Source: Clostridiales bacterium
GTDB lineage: Bacteria > Bacillota > Clostridia > Oscillospirales > Oscillospiraceae
Assembly (NCBI GenBank): GCA_022785125.1
Contig: JALFRA010000034.1
Span: forward strand, 1-39,728
Direction of reading: 5' to 3'
Length of the DNA stretch: 39,728 bases
Positions within the stretch are counted from its first letter, which is position 1; each line of letters begins with the position of its first letter. The notes beneath the pieces are model-generated. The model saw only the letters and a program-made list of their open reading frames with translations. It had not been told where the DNA came from and made no database searches. Made by a program: the position numbers and the translations under genes. Below are positions 22,551-31,342 of the stretch, one piece after another.

Positions 22551-23420
22551 TCACACCCGGCGGCTGGCCTCGGGACGAATCCGCAGCTGGCCTGCCAGGG
22601 CGCTGTCGATCGCGGCCAGAAATCCCTCCCGCTCCTGGCTGAGCGTCCCCTTGAGGGGCAGGTAATTAGAGGCATGATCGCAGGTGAAGTGGAGGGGGTC
22701 CACCGTCAGGTTGGCCACCATATACCGCACCTGCTGCAGGATCTCCTCCGGCGTGCACTGGACGAATTTCCCGCTCTTCCAGTAGCGATACAGCCGGGTA
22801 CCCGGCTCCATGACCAGAGAGAGCAGGGACAGGTGCCGGGGCTTCATGGCGTTGATGATCTCGGTGCTGGCCCTGGCGTGCTCCAGACCCGCGCCGTGGC
22901 CGTCCAGACCCAGCAGGATCATGGCCCACAGGTCCAGCCCCGCCTCCCGCAGCATGGTACCCGCCCGCAGCATCTCTTCCGCGGTGACCCCCTTGACCAT
23001 CTCCTTCAGCAGGGCGTCACTCCCGCTCTCTACACCCAGGTAGACCCGGGTCAGGCCGGCCTCCCGCAGGGCGCGCAGCTCCTCCGGGGTCTTTTTCAGG
23101 GTGGGCCGGGGCCCGGCGAAGGTGGCTACCTTCTGCAGCGACGGGAATGTGAGATACAGGGCCTTGAGGATGCGCAGCAGATCCTCCGTGGGCAGGCCGA
23201 TGGCGTCGCCGTCACACAGGAACACCCGGGAAACGTCGCCGTAGTATTCCTTTGCCATCAGGATGTCCTCCAGGATATCCCGGATAGGCCGCACATGGTA
23301 GCGCTTGTCCTTGTACATGCCGCAAAACGCGCAGGCATTGTGGGAGCACCCCACGGTGACCTGGAGCAAATAGCTGTTTCGTTCGCCGGGAGGGCGGTAG
23401 ATGTTGCCTTCGTATCGCAT
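22551..23420 (-). CDS. Radical SAM protein with CX4CX2C cluster motif
   Basis: This 289-residue radical SAM enzyme carries its [4Fe-4S] ligands as C25-SHNA-C30-AF-C33, that is C-x4-C-x2-C instead of the usual C-x3-C-x2-C; this variant defines a recognisable clostridial subfamily with GCSHN-C.FC.MY. The partial TIM barrel continues with FLCDGDAI, GVESGSD and a GLDG.G strand. No second cluster domain or partner peptide is visible. It lies 31 bases after the CoA-transferase gene without a terminator between, so it may be the last gene of the catabolic operon. Its substrate is unknown. Confidence 0.85.
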   Translation of the reverse strand: MRYEGNIYRPPGERNSYLLQVTVGCSHNACAFCGMYKDKRYHVRPIRDILEDILMAKEYYGDVSRVFLCDGDAIGLPTEDLLRILKALYLTFPSLQKVATFAGPRPTLKKTPEELRALREAGLTRVYLGVESGSDALLKEMVKGVTAEEMLRAGTMLREAGLDLWAMILLGLDGHGAGLEHARASTEIINAMKPRHLSLLSLVMEPGTRLYRYWKSGKFVQCTPEEILQQVRYMVANLTVDPLHFTCDHASNYLPLKGTLSQEREGFLAAIDSALAGQLRIRPEASRRV

Positions 23421-23451
23421 GGTGTGAGCTCCGTTTCTTACTCAGATTAGA

Positions 23452-24792
23452 TCAGCGTTGATTGGACCTGCGCCAGATGCCCATGGCCCCGGCCTGGGCG
23501 ATCAGCTCCTCCCGGAAATCGGGGTGGGCCACGCCGATGATGGCCTCCGCCCGCTGCCAGGTAGCCAGCCCCTTCAGGTTGGCAATGCCGTACTCAGTGA
23601 CCAGATAGTGGATATTGGTACGGGTGTCGGTGACCACGGAGCCCTCCCGCAGGGTGGGCCGGATACGGGACTCCAGCGTGCCGTCCTTGCTCTTCACAGT
23701 GGAGGAGCAGCAGATAAAGCTCTTGCCGCCCTTGGACAGGTAGGCGCCCAGCACAAAGTCCAGCTGCCCGCCGGCGCCGGAGATGTGCTTGGTGCCGGAG
23801 GTCTCGGCATTGACCTGGCCGAACAGGTCCACGTCCACCGCGTTGTTGATGGAGATGAAGTTGTCCAGCTGGGACACCACCCGCACGTCGTTGGTGTAGT
23901 CCACCGGAGTGCTCATGCAGGCCGGGTTGTTGTCCAGATAGTCGTACAGCTTCTGGCTACCGGCGGCAAAGGCATAGGTCTGCCGTCCCCGGTCGATGCT
24001 CTTCCGGCTGCCGGTGAGCTTACCCGCCATGGCCATGTCCACAAAGCCGTCCACATACATCTCGGTGTGGACGCCCAGGTCCTTCAGATCGGACTGGGCA
24101 ATCATGGAGCCCACGGCGTTGGGCATACCGCCGATGCCCAGCTGGAGGCAGGCCCCGTTGGGGATCTCCGCCACGATCAACTTGGCCACCGCCTGATCCA
24201 CCTCGGTGGGCGCGCCGGCACCTAGGGTCCACATGGGGGCGTTCTCCCCTTCCACCACATAGGTGACGTCGGAGATGTGGACGCCCTCGCCCACGCCGCC
24301 CAGGCAGCGGGGCATATTCTCATTGACTTCCACGATCACCATCTCCGCCTGCTCGCACAGGGTCTTCAGGTGGGAAGCGTTGGGGCCGAAGTTGAAGTAG
24401 CCCGCCTTGTCCATGGGAGCCACCTGGAACATGGCCGCCCGGATGGGCTCGGCCATATTGCGGTAGTAGCCGGGCATTTCAGAATAACGCAGGGGGATAT
24501 AGAAGCTGGCGCCCTCGGCGATCATCTTGCGCTCCACGCCGGACATATGCCAGGAGTTCCAGGTGAAGTGCTCCGCCACGTCGGGCACCTGCATGATGGC
24601 GGGCTTTTCAAACAGCACGCCGCCACGCACCTTTACATCGCTCAGTTCAGTATAACGGGCCGCCAGGGCGCGGTCAAGTACCCGGGGCGTGCCGGTGCAC
24701 CAGCCGTAATCCACCCAGTCGCCGGAACGAACCACGGACACCGCCTGTTCCGGGGTGGTCAGCTTCTCTTCATAGAGTTTCCGAAAATCCAT
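23452..24792 (-). CDS. Butyryl-CoA:acetate / 4-hydroxybutyrate CoA-transferase family
   Basis: This 446-residue family I-type CoA-transferase resembles clostridial butyryl-CoA:acetate CoA-transferase (But) and 4-hydroxybutyrate CoA-transferase. It transfers CoA between an acyl-CoA and acetate through a glutamyl-CoA intermediate. The likely catalytic glutamate is E244 in VHTEMYVDG; the CoA-binding [10 protein letters not shown] loop is at 219-228, with [15 protein letters not shown]-like text further on. It sits at the end of the caiB-BCCT-etf operon, where it could release the pathway's acyl product with gain of acetyl-CoA, or activate the substrate. Preference among butyrate-type acids cannot be read from sequence. 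Confidence 0.88.
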   Translation of the reverse strand: MDFRKLYEEKLTTPEQAVSVVRSGDWVDYGWCTGTPRVLDRALAARYTELSDVKVRGGVLFEKPAIMQVPDVAEHFTWNSWHMSGVERKMIAEGASFYIPLRYSEMPGYYRNMAEPIRAAMFQVAPMDKAGYFNFGPNASHLKTLCEQAEMVIVEVNENMPRCLGGVGEGVHISDVTYVVEGENAPMWTLGAGAPTEVDQAVAKLIVAEIPNGACLQLGIGGMPNAVGSMIAQSDLKDLGVHTEMYVDGFVDMAMAGKLTGSRKSIDRGRQTYAFAAGSQKLYDYLDNNPACMSTPVDYTNDVRVVSQLDNFISINNAVDVDLFGQVNAETSGTKHISGAGGQLDFVLGAYLSKGGKSFICCSSTVKSKDGTLESRIRPTLREGSVVTDTRTNIHYLVTEYGIANLKGLATWQRAEAIIGVAHPDFREELIAQAGAMGIWRRSNQR

Positions 24793-24821
24793 ATATCATG
24801 CTTCTCCTCTCGCGGGGCGCC

Positions 24822-25706
24822 TCATGCCCACTGGAATACGCCGCGGTCCAGCACTGCTTTCCCGGTGGTCTGATTGAGGAAGCGGAAGCAGGCCTTCCCC
24901 TCCTCCATCTTCCACAGCTGGAACTTCACCGGGGTGCCCGGGTAGAGGACAGAGGTCATCTGGGCCGCCATACGGCGCATCCGCTCGGGCTGGCCGGGGA
25001 TCAGAGCCCCGATGGCCATCCGGCAGGAGAAGCCGAAGGAGCAAAGGCCCTGCATACAGGAGCTCTCAAGGCCCATCTTGCGGGCATAATCGGGGTCCAC
25101 GTGAATCAAATTGGTGTCGCCGGTGAGCCGGTAGAGCAGATGCTGCACGGGGCTGATATAGTCCTCCTCCTCATAGTCGGGAGCCCGGTCGGGAATGACC
25201 ACATCGCTCTTGGGCATGGGAGGGCCGCCGAAACCGCCCGCCTCATGGAAGAAGGTGGTGGAGCGGTTGGTACACACCAGGTTGCCCGCCTCGTCCCGCA
25301 CGTCCAGCTGGGTCTTTACCACAGCGCCCCGGCCTTCTCCCCGGTCGTACACATCGGTGATCCGATCTTGGTACTGGAAGGTACCCTTGATGGGGTCGAT
25401 GGGCCGGTGCATGATGATCTCATGGTCCATGTTCAGGAAGGAAATGGTGGGCTTGATGATCTCGTTGGCCAGCATGGAGGCGGGCAGGGGCATCCACTGA
25501 TAGGGGCGCACGTTGATGGTGCCCCAGTAAGGGATGGTGCCGTAGGTGGGCAGCGCCTTCATATTTTTCTCATAGGTATACATCAGATCGTCCTGCTTGG
25601 CGCCCACAGCCAGGGCGTAAAGGGCGACATCCCGCCAGTTGTACTCCAGATAGCGGGGCTCCATCCGCTGTCCCACCAACAGCTCGGCCAGATTGACTCG
25701 TTCCAT
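24822..25706 (-). CDS. MaoC-type 2-enoyl-CoA hydratase (double hotdog)
   Basis: This 294-residue protein has two fused hotdog domains like the hydratase 2 part of peroxisomal multifunctional enzyme. The hydratase motif YRLTGDTNLIHVDPDYA contains the catalytic pair D197 and H202; N199 is kept, while the usual NPLH reads NLIH. The N-terminal half (to ~155) lacks the motif and forms the non-catalytic half, as expected. It would add water to, or remove it from, an (R)-3-hydroxyacyl-CoA such as crotonyl-CoA, or crotonobetainyl-CoA if the operon is for carnitine. GGGAGGT lies before the ATG. Confidence 0.86.
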   Translation of the reverse strand: MERVNLAELLVGQRMEPRYLEYNWRDVALYALAVGAKQDDLMYTYEKNMKALPTYGTIPYWGTINVRPYQWMPLPASMLANEIIKPTISFLNMDHEIIMHRPIDPIKGTFQYQDRITDVYDRGEGRGAVVKTQLDVRDEAGNLVCTNRSTTFFHEAGGFGGPPMPKSDVVIPDRAPDYEEEDYISPVQHLLYRLTGDTNLIHVDPDYARKMGLESSCMQGLCSFGFSCRMAIGALIPGQPERMRRMAAQMTSVLYPGTPVKFQLWKMEEGKACFRFLNQTTGKAVLDRGVFQWA

Positions 25707-25730
25707 TGCTTACCTCCCGTTCTAATATAC

Positions 25731-25765
25731 GAGAGAGCACCACGGTGGATCTGTGGTGCTCTCTC
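25731..25765 (-). other. Intercistronic hairpin between acyl-CoA dehydrogenase and hydratase genes
   Basis: A 13-bp perfect stem (25731-25743 with 25753-25765) with a 9-base loop and no U tract follows the dehydrogenase stop. It is more likely an mRNA processing or stabilising element than a full terminator. Confidence 0.6.
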
Positions 25766-25779
25766 TCCCGCAGGAGCAA

Positions 25780-26922
25780 TTACTTCTTCAGTTCCTCACG
25801 GGCGATGATATTCTTCTGGATCTCGGAAGTACCCTCGTAGATCGGCACGATACGGGCGTCGCGGTACATACGCTCCAGGGGGTAGTCCCGCATATAGCCG
25901 TAGCCGGAGTAGATCTGCAGGGCCTTGTTGGTGACCTCCACAGCCATCTCAGAGGCATAGTACTTGGCGATGGCGGCGATCTCGGTGCAGTTCTCGCCCC
26001 GATCCATGGTCATGGCGGCCTCGTAAATCAGCGCACGGGCAGCGGACACCTTGGTAGCCATGTCGGCGATGTACCACTGCAGACCCTGCTGCTTCTCCAG
26101 GGGCTTGCCGAACTGAACGCGGACCTTCAGGTAATCCTTGGACAGGCGCAGGGCCTCCTCGGCAATACCCAGAGCCTGGGAGGCCATGCCGATACGGCCG
26201 CCGTCCAGGGCCTCCATGAAGATCTTAAAGCCCTTGCCTTCCTTGCCCAGCAGGTTGCTCTTGGGCACGCGGCAGTTCTCGAAGATCAGCTCGGACACGT
26301 CGGCGGCCCGGATGCCCATCTTCTCCTCACGCTTGCCGATGATGAAGCCGGGGGTATCCCGGTCCACGATGATGGTGGACATGCCGCTGTAACCCTTGGT
26401 GGGATCGGTGACGGCCAGGATGGTGACGAAGTCGCCCTCGCTGGGGCCCATGTTGGAGATGAAGCACTTGGAGCCATTGATGACCCACTCATCGCCGTCC
26501 AGCACAGCGGTGGTCTGGACATTGGCGGCGTCGGAGCCGGCGTTGGGCTCGGTGAGGGCAAAGCCGGCGATCCAGCCCTTGGCGGAGCCAGTCAGGTATT
26601 TCTCTTTCTGCTCGGGGGTGCCGTACTTGATGATGCCGGTGATGGCCATGGTGTGCACGGCCATCACCTCGGCGGTGCTGGCGCACTGCTTGGCCAGCTC
26701 GGTGACCATGAGGGACTTCTCCATCATGCCGAAGCCGGCGCCGCCGTACTCCTTGGGCACGCCGATGCCCATGAAGCCCATCTTGGCGAGCTTCTCCAGA
26801 ACGGCAGGCTCCATACGCTCATTTTTGTCCATCTCGGCCGCAATGGGGGCCAGTTCTTTATCTGCAAACTCCTTGGCCAGGGACTGGACCATTTTCTGGG
26901 TCTTTGTCAGCTGAAAAGCCAT
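25780..26922 (-). CDS. Acyl-CoA dehydrogenase (EtfAB partner)
   Basis: This 380-residue flavoprotein belongs to the short-chain acyl-CoA dehydrogenase group. It has GFALTEPNAGSDA (substrate/FAD segment), EEKMGIRAADVSELIFE, the RVQFGKPL and GGYGY-like SGYGYMRDYPLERMYRD blocks, and the catalytic base E363 in YEGTSEIQ at the standard SCAD position. It would oxidise an acyl-CoA or reduce an enoyl-CoA with EtfAB, whose genes are immediately upstream. Homologous enzymes in gamma-butyrobetaine pathways eliminate trimethylamine to give crotonyl-CoA, which this one could also do; sequence does not separate the two. AGGAGGT precedes the ATG. Confidence 0.93.
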   Translation of the reverse strand: MAFQLTKTQKMVQSLAKEFADKELAPIAAEMDKNERMEPAVLEKLAKMGFMGIGVPKEYGGAGFGMMEKSLMVTELAKQCASTAEVMAVHTMAITGIIKYGTPEQKEKYLTGSAKGWIAGFALTEPNAGSDAANVQTTAVLDGDEWVINGSKCFISNMGPSEGDFVTILAVTDPTKGYSGMSTIIVDRDTPGFIIGKREEKMGIRAADVSELIFENCRVPKSNLLGKEGKGFKIFMEALDGGRIGMASQALGIAEEALRLSKDYLKVRVQFGKPLEKQQGLQWYIADMATKVSAARALIYEAAMTMDRGENCTEIAAIAKYYASEMAVEVTNKALQIYSGYGYMRDYPLERMYRDARIVPIYEGTSEIQKNIIAREELKK

Positions 26923-26953
26923 GTTTTTTACCTCCTGTATTACTCTGCCCGTC

Positions 26954-28060
26954 TCAGGCCTCGGCCTTGGCGGCCTTGAAAGATGCGATCATCTCGGGGA
27001 CCACCTTGAACAGGTCGCCGCAGATGCCGTAGTCGGCCACCTGGAAGATGGGGGCGCTGGAATTCTTGTTCACGGCGATGATGTGCTCGGAATCCTGCAT
27101 ACCGGCCTGGTGCTGAATGGCGCCGGAAATGCCCAGGGCAATGTAGAGGCGGGGGTGAACGGTCTTGCCGGTCTGGCCCACCTGGTGGTCGGCGGTCATC
27201 CAGCCGTTGTCCACCACAGGGCGGGAGGAACCAACCACGCCGCCCAGGACCTCAGCCAGCTCCTCGGCCAGCTTGATGCCCTTCTCAATGTTGGAGGAGA
27301 TGCCGCGGCCCACGGACACCACCACATCAGCGCCGGTCAGGTCCACCAGCTTGCGGGTCTCCTTGACGATCTCGCGGACCCGGGTGTGCAGGTCGGCCTC
27401 GCCCAGGGTGACCTGGGGGCGGACGATCTCCACGGCGTTGGCCTTGGCCTCGTCATAGGCGTTCTTCTTCATCACGCCGGGACGGACGGTGGCCATGGCG
27501 GGACGGAAGCGGGGGCAGATGATGGTGGCCATCAGGTGGCCGCCGAAGGCGGGACGGGTCATCTTCAGGTCACGGTTGGCCATATCCCAGTTGGTGCCGT
27601 CCACGTCCAGAGTGGAGCTCTCACGCAGGAACTCCACATACTTGGCCACATCCACATCCAGGTGGGTGCAGTCGGCGCACAGGCCGGTGTGCAGACGGGC
27701 GGCGCAGCGGGGAGCCAGATCGCGGCCGATGTTGGAGGCGCCGAAGAGCATGATCTCAGGCTTGTAGGCCTGGACAGCGTCGGCCACCACCTTGGTGTAG
27801 GCGTCGGTGGTGTAGTCCTTCAGCAGAGGAGATTCACACAGGTAGACCTTGTCGGCGCCGTGGCCGCCCAGGTCCTTGGCCAGGTGCTCCACGTTGTCGC
27901 CCACCAGCAGGCCGCACAGGTTCACGCCCAGCTCGTCGGCCAGCTTGCGGCCCTCGGAGATCAGCTCGTAGCTGGTGGGCATCATCACGCCCTGGCGCTG
28001 CTCGCAGAATACCCATACATCTTTAAAGGCGGCAATCTCCGCACTGTTATAAGTTCCCAT
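26954..28060 (-). CDS. etfA: Electron transfer flavoprotein alpha subunit
   Basis: EtfA binds FAD and, with EtfB, moves electrons between the acyl-CoA dehydrogenase and NADH/ferredoxin or other carriers. The 368-residue protein has the C-terminal FAD domain with VGSSRPVVDNGW (276-286), QVGQTGKTV (293-301), GISGAIQHQAGM (310-321) and an AVNKNSSAPIFQVADYGI segment. The N-terminal domain (~12-230) is normal, without the extra ferredoxin domain seen in some clostridial EtfA. It lies between etfB (20-base gap) and the dehydrogenase, the usual etfB-etfA order. Confidence 0.94.
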   Translation of the reverse strand: MGTYNSAEIAAFKDVWVFCEQRQGVMMPTSYELISEGRKLADELGVNLCGLLVGDNVEHLAKDLGGHGADKVYLCESPLLKDYTTDAYTKVVADAVQAYKPEIMLFGASNIGRDLAPRCAARLHTGLCADCTHLDVDVAKYVEFLRESSTLDVDGTNWDMANRDLKMTRPAFGGHLMATIICPRFRPAMATVRPGVMKKNAYDEAKANAVEIVRPQVTLGEADLHTRVREIVKETRKLVDLTGADVVVSVGRGISSNIEKGIKLAEELAEVLGGVVGSSRPVVDNGWMTADHQVGQTGKTVHPRLYIALGISGAIQHQAGMQDSEHIIAVNKNSSAPIFQVADYGICGDLFKVVPEMIASFKAAKAEA

Positions 28061-28080
28061 GATTCAGGTGCTCCTTTCGA

Positions 28081-28881
28081 TTAGATCACGTGCTTGGCGG
28101 CCAGAATACCGGCCAGCTTGTCGGTGGTTTCTTTGCCGCTGCCCTCCAGCATCATGCCGGTGCCCTTCTGGGGAGGCGTAAAGGACTTAAAGATGTTGGT
28201 GGGAGAGCCCTTGAGGCCAATGGTGGTCAGATCGATGAGGGGATCGTCCTTCAGAGCCTCGAAGTCCAGGACGGTGAAGGGCTTCTCGTAGCACTCGCTG
28301 ATGCCCTGCATGGTCATATAGCGGGGATCGTTGAGCTCCTTGATGCAGGTCAGCAGGCAGGGAGTGGTGGTCTCCACCACCATGTAACCGTCCTCCAGCA
28401 TGCGCTTGCACACCACCAGCTCGCCCTCACGGGTCACGTCGGCCACATAGGAGATCTGGGGCAGGCCCAGCTTCTCGGCGATCTGGGGACCCACCTGAGC
28501 GGTGTCGCCATCGATGGCCTGACGGCCGCAGAAGATCACGTCGTCCTTGTCCAGGCCGATCTTCTTGATGGCGGCGGACAGGATCTGAGAGGTGGCGTAG
28601 GTGTCGGAACCGCCGAACTCACGGGCGGACACCAGCACAGCCTCGTCGGCACCCATGGCCAGCAGTTCACGGAGCATACCCTCGGCAGGAGGAGGACCCA
28701 TGGTGACCACGATCACCTTGCAGCCGGTCTCGTCCTTCAGACGCAGAGCGGCCTCCACGGCGTTCATGTCATCGGGGTTGGTGATGGTCTGCATAGAGGC
28801 CCGGTTCAGGGTACCATCGGGATTGACCGCCACCTTGCCAGAGGTGTCGGGAACCTGCTTTACACAAACAATGGCTTTCAT
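28081..28881 (-). CDS. etfB: Electron transfer flavoprotein beta subunit, bifurcating type
   Basis: EtfB is the partner of EtfA. It begins with MKAIVCVKQVPDT and contains AIDGDTAQVGPQ (122-133), a motif that in electron-bifurcating ETFs holds the extra FAD near the NADH site; classic mitochondrial-type ETFs carry AMP there. Family ends such as LDFEALKDDPLIDLTTIGLKGSPT are present, and the 266-residue length suits the clostridial group. The ribosome site (AAGGAG) is 13 bases from the ATG, rather far. Bifurcation is inferred from this motif only. Confidence 0.94.
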   Translation of the reverse strand: MKAIVCVKQVPDTSGKVAVNPDGTLNRASMQTITNPDDMNAVEAALRLKDETGCKVIVVTMGPPPAEGMLRELLAMGADEAVLVSAREFGGSDTYATSQILSAAIKKIGLDKDDVIFCGRQAIDGDTAQVGPQIAEKLGLPQISYVADVTREGELVVCKRMLEDGYMVVETTTPCLLTCIKELNDPRYMTMQGISECYEKPFTVLDFEALKDDPLIDLTTIGLKGSPTNIFKSFTPPQKGTGMMLEGSGKETTDKLAGILAAKHVI

Positions 28882-28898
28882 ATTTTGATTTGCACTCC

Positions 28899-30089
28899 TT
28901 ACTGTACTGTAGATGTATGTGCACGAACGATCCCGGCCGCTTTCAGCCCGTCCACTTCCGTGCCGGACAGGCCCAGGGCGCTGAGGATCTCGTCGGTATG
29001 CTGTCCCAGTCCGGGAGCAGGCATAGCGGTCACGTCCAGGGGGGTGCCGCCCAGCTTCATGGGCGTACCCACCCGGTACAGGCTGCCCAGGACAGGGTCC
29101 TGACCGTCCACGATCATCTCGGCCGCCCGGATCTGGGGGTCGTCAATGATCTCGCTGACAGACTTGAGGGCGCCGCCGGCCAGCTTATTGCCGCCCATGG
29201 CGGCCACCAGCTCATCCTTCTTCCAGGCGCCGGTGATCTTGCCCATCTCCTCGATCAGCTCATCCAGGTGAGCCAGCCGGGCAGCGTTGTCGGCAAAACG
29301 GGGGTCGTCCACCAGCTGTTCGGCGCCCACCAGGGCACAGAACTTCTTCCACTGGCCCTCAGAGCTGATGGCGATGGCGGCATAGCCGTCCTGGGCGGCA
29401 AAGGTGCCCAGAGGAGCCACCTCGGTGTCCTGGTTGCCGTTCTTGGCCACGATCTTCCCGTCGATGGAGTAGTTCATGACAAAGAGCTCCAGCATATAGA
29501 AGATGCAGTCCAGCACGGATACCTCTATCTTGGTACCCTCGCCGGTGGTCAGCTTGTTGAAGAGGGCCATCACGATGCCGGACAGCAGGGCCACGCCGCT
29601 GTAGGAGCCGCCGAAGTCCACGCCGGGCATCATGGGGGGCTCGCCCCGGCGGCCGGTGCGGTCCATCATGCCGCTCATGGCGGTGATGATAAGATCGTCG
29701 GCCAGGTGGTCCTTCAGGGGGCCCTGCTCGCCGAAGCCGGTGATGGAAGCATAGATCACGCCGGGATTCAGGCCCTTGGCGGTCTCATAGTCCAGCACGT
29801 CAGCGCCGTTGGTCACCACCACGTCGCAGGTGGCTGCCAGCTTGCGCAGCAGCTCCGCGCCCTGGGGGGTATTGTAGTCCAGGCACAGACCCTTCTTGTT
29901 GCGGTTGAGTCCGGCAAACAGGGCGCTGGCGCCGTTTTTCAGAGGGCCGCGGGCACGGGCGGGATCGCCGGCGGGAAGCTCTACCTTGATAACCTCCGCG
30001 CCGCAGTCGCCCAGATTCATGGTGCAGATAGCGCCGGGAAGGCCGCAGGTCAGGTCCAGCACCTTAATATCGCTCAGTACTTTTTCCAT
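28899..30089 (-). CDS. CaiB/BaiF CoA-transferase homologue lacking catalytic Asp
   Basis: This 396-residue family III CoA-transferase fold protein has IKVLDLTCGLPGAICTMNLGDCGAEVIKVE at the N-terminus and the usual interlocking-ring layout. The catalytic aspartate (D169 in E. coli CaiB, in T-A-D-Y-F-S-G) aligns with G161 in D-F-G-G-S-Y-S-G, so the acyl-enzyme residue is missing. It shares ADDL..x..MDRTG and LDC motifs with the other Asp-less homologue at 34291-35484. It is 12 bases downstream of an Asp-containing homologue, so a non-catalytic subunit of a heteromeric CoA-transferase is likely. GGAGGTG precedes the ATG. Confidence 0.88.
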   Translation of the reverse strand: MEKVLSDIKVLDLTCGLPGAICTMNLGDCGAEVIKVELPAGDPARARGPLKNGASALFAGLNRNKKGLCLDYNTPQGAELLRKLAATCDVVVTNGADVLDYETAKGLNPGVIYASITGFGEQGPLKDHLADDLIITAMSGMMDRTGRRGEPPMMPGVDFGGSYSGVALLSGIVMALFNKLTTGEGTKIEVSVLDCIFYMLELFVMNYSIDGKIVAKNGNQDTEVAPLGTFAAQDGYAAIAISSEGQWKKFCALVGAEQLVDDPRFADNAARLAHLDELIEEMGKITGAWKKDELVAAMGGNKLAGGALKSVSEIIDDPQIRAAEMIVDGQDPVLGSLYRVGTPMKLGGTPLDVTAMPAPGLGQHTDEILSALGLSGTEVDGLKAAGIVRAHTSTVQ

Positions 30090-30101
30090 GTCCGCACCTC
30101 C

Positions 30102-31268
30102 TCAGATCACGCCGTCGGCCTGGAACTTGGCCAGTTCTTCCTGGGTGTAGCAGGCGCCCAGGATCTCGTCGTTGTTCTGGCCCAGCAGCGGAGCGGTGGT
30201 GAAATTGTCCTCCAGCGCCCCGTTATACTTGATGACCTTGCCCACGGTGAGCACATCGCCCACCCGCTGGTCCACCACGGTGGGCAGCATATTGCGGGCC
30301 TTCAGGTGGTCGCTCTCGATGGCCTCCTCCATGGTGTTCACCGGTCCGGCGGGCACGCCGGCGGCTGCGCAGCGGCTGTCAAAATCGGCGCGGGTCACAT
30401 TGGCCAGGAGGGCCTCCAGCTGGGGCCGCAGGCGCTCCAGATAGGCAGCCCGGCGGCTGTCATTGGTGGGATAGACCTCCGCCCACTCAGGCTTGCCGAA
30501 CGCCTGGCAGAAGGCGGCCCACTGGCTGTCTTCGGTAACGGCCAGGGCCACCCAGCCGTCGGCGCAGGGCAGGATATCGTAGGGGGCCCAGGCGTCATGG
30601 AGATGCCCGGTGCGGGACGCGTTTTCCCCGCAGTTGAGGGCGGCTACCTTCTCTCCCATAACGCTCACCACCGAGTCCAGCATGGAGACCTCCACCCGCT
30701 GACCCTTGCCCGTCTTCTTGGCGTGGTAGAGGGCCAACACAATGGCGGTACCCAGATAAGTACAGGACAGATGGTCGCTGACGTAGCAGCCTACCCGGGA
30801 GGGTTCGTCGCCGGGATAGCCGGTGGCGTCCATAATGCCGCTCTGGGCCTGGACGGCAATATCGTAAGCGATGTAATCCTTCTGGGGTCCCACGGAGCCA
30901 TAAGAGGAAAGCTTACCGTACACCAGGGCGGGATTGATCTTGGAGAGTTCCTCAAAGCCCAGGCCCATCTTTTCCATGGTGCCGTTCTTGAAGTTCTCCA
31001 CCAGTACGTCGGCGTCCTTCACCAGGCGCTTGAGGATCTCCTTGCCCTGGTCGTCCTTCAGGTTCAGGGTAATGCTCTTCTTACCCCGGTCGGTGTAGCA
31101 GTGATAGGCGCTGATGCCGTCAATAAAGGGGGGATAGTCCCGGATGGTATCGCCGCTTCCGGGCCGCTCTACCTTAATCACTTCCGCGCCGTAGTCAGAA
31201 AATTCCGTGTCAGTAAAGGGGTTGATGGTGGTCAGATCCAAAATACGGATCCCTTTCAATGGCTGCAT
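30102..31268 (-). CDS. CaiB/BaiF family III CoA-transferase, catalytic type
   Basis: This 388-residue family III CoA-transferase moves CoA from a donor thioester to a carboxylic acid. It keeps the catalytic aspartate, D165, in G-C-Y-V-S-D-H-L-S, and the family blocks SDYGAEVIKVERPGSGD, NLKDDQGKEILKRLV and a QRVEVSMLD helix. AYD..VQ and MDATGYPG motifs are shared with the other Asp-containing homologue at 33038-34219. The gene follows the BCCT transporter and is paired with the Asp-less homologue downstream. AAGGAGG lies 9 bases upstream of the ATG. The substrate is probably the compound imported by the transporter or its pathway intermediates. Confidence 0.9.
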   Translation of the reverse strand: MQPLKGIRILDLTTINPFTDTEFSDYGAEVIKVERPGSGDTIRDYPPFIDGISAYHCYTDRGKKSITLNLKDDQGKEILKRLVKDADVLVENFKNGTMEKMGLGFEELSKINPALVYGKLSSYGSVGPQKDYIAYDIAVQAQSGIMDATGYPGDEPSRVGCYVSDHLSCTYLGTAIVLALYHAKKTGKGQRVEVSMLDSVVSVMGEKVAALNCGENASRTGHLHDAWAPYDILPCADGWVALAVTEDSQWAAFCQAFGKPEWAEVYPTNDSRRAAYLERLRPQLEALLANVTRADFDSRCAAAGVPAGPVNTMEEAIESDHLKARNMLPTVVDQRVGDVLTVGKVIKYNGALEDNFTTAPLLGQNNDEILGACYTQEELAKFQADGVI

Positions 31269-31303
31269 GAGCTGTCTCCTCCTTTCATGCAGACAGAGAC
31301 ATC

Positions 31304-31336
31304 GCAGTACGGGGGCGCAAATGTCCCCCGTACTGC
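31304..31336 (-). other. Intercistronic hairpin after the BCCT gene
   Basis: A 12-bp perfect stem (31304-31315 with 31325-31336) with a 9-base loop and no U tract lies between the transporter stop and the next caiB homologue. It may set transcript stability or the level of downstream genes. Confidence 0.6.
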
Positions 31337-31342
31337 CGGTTA

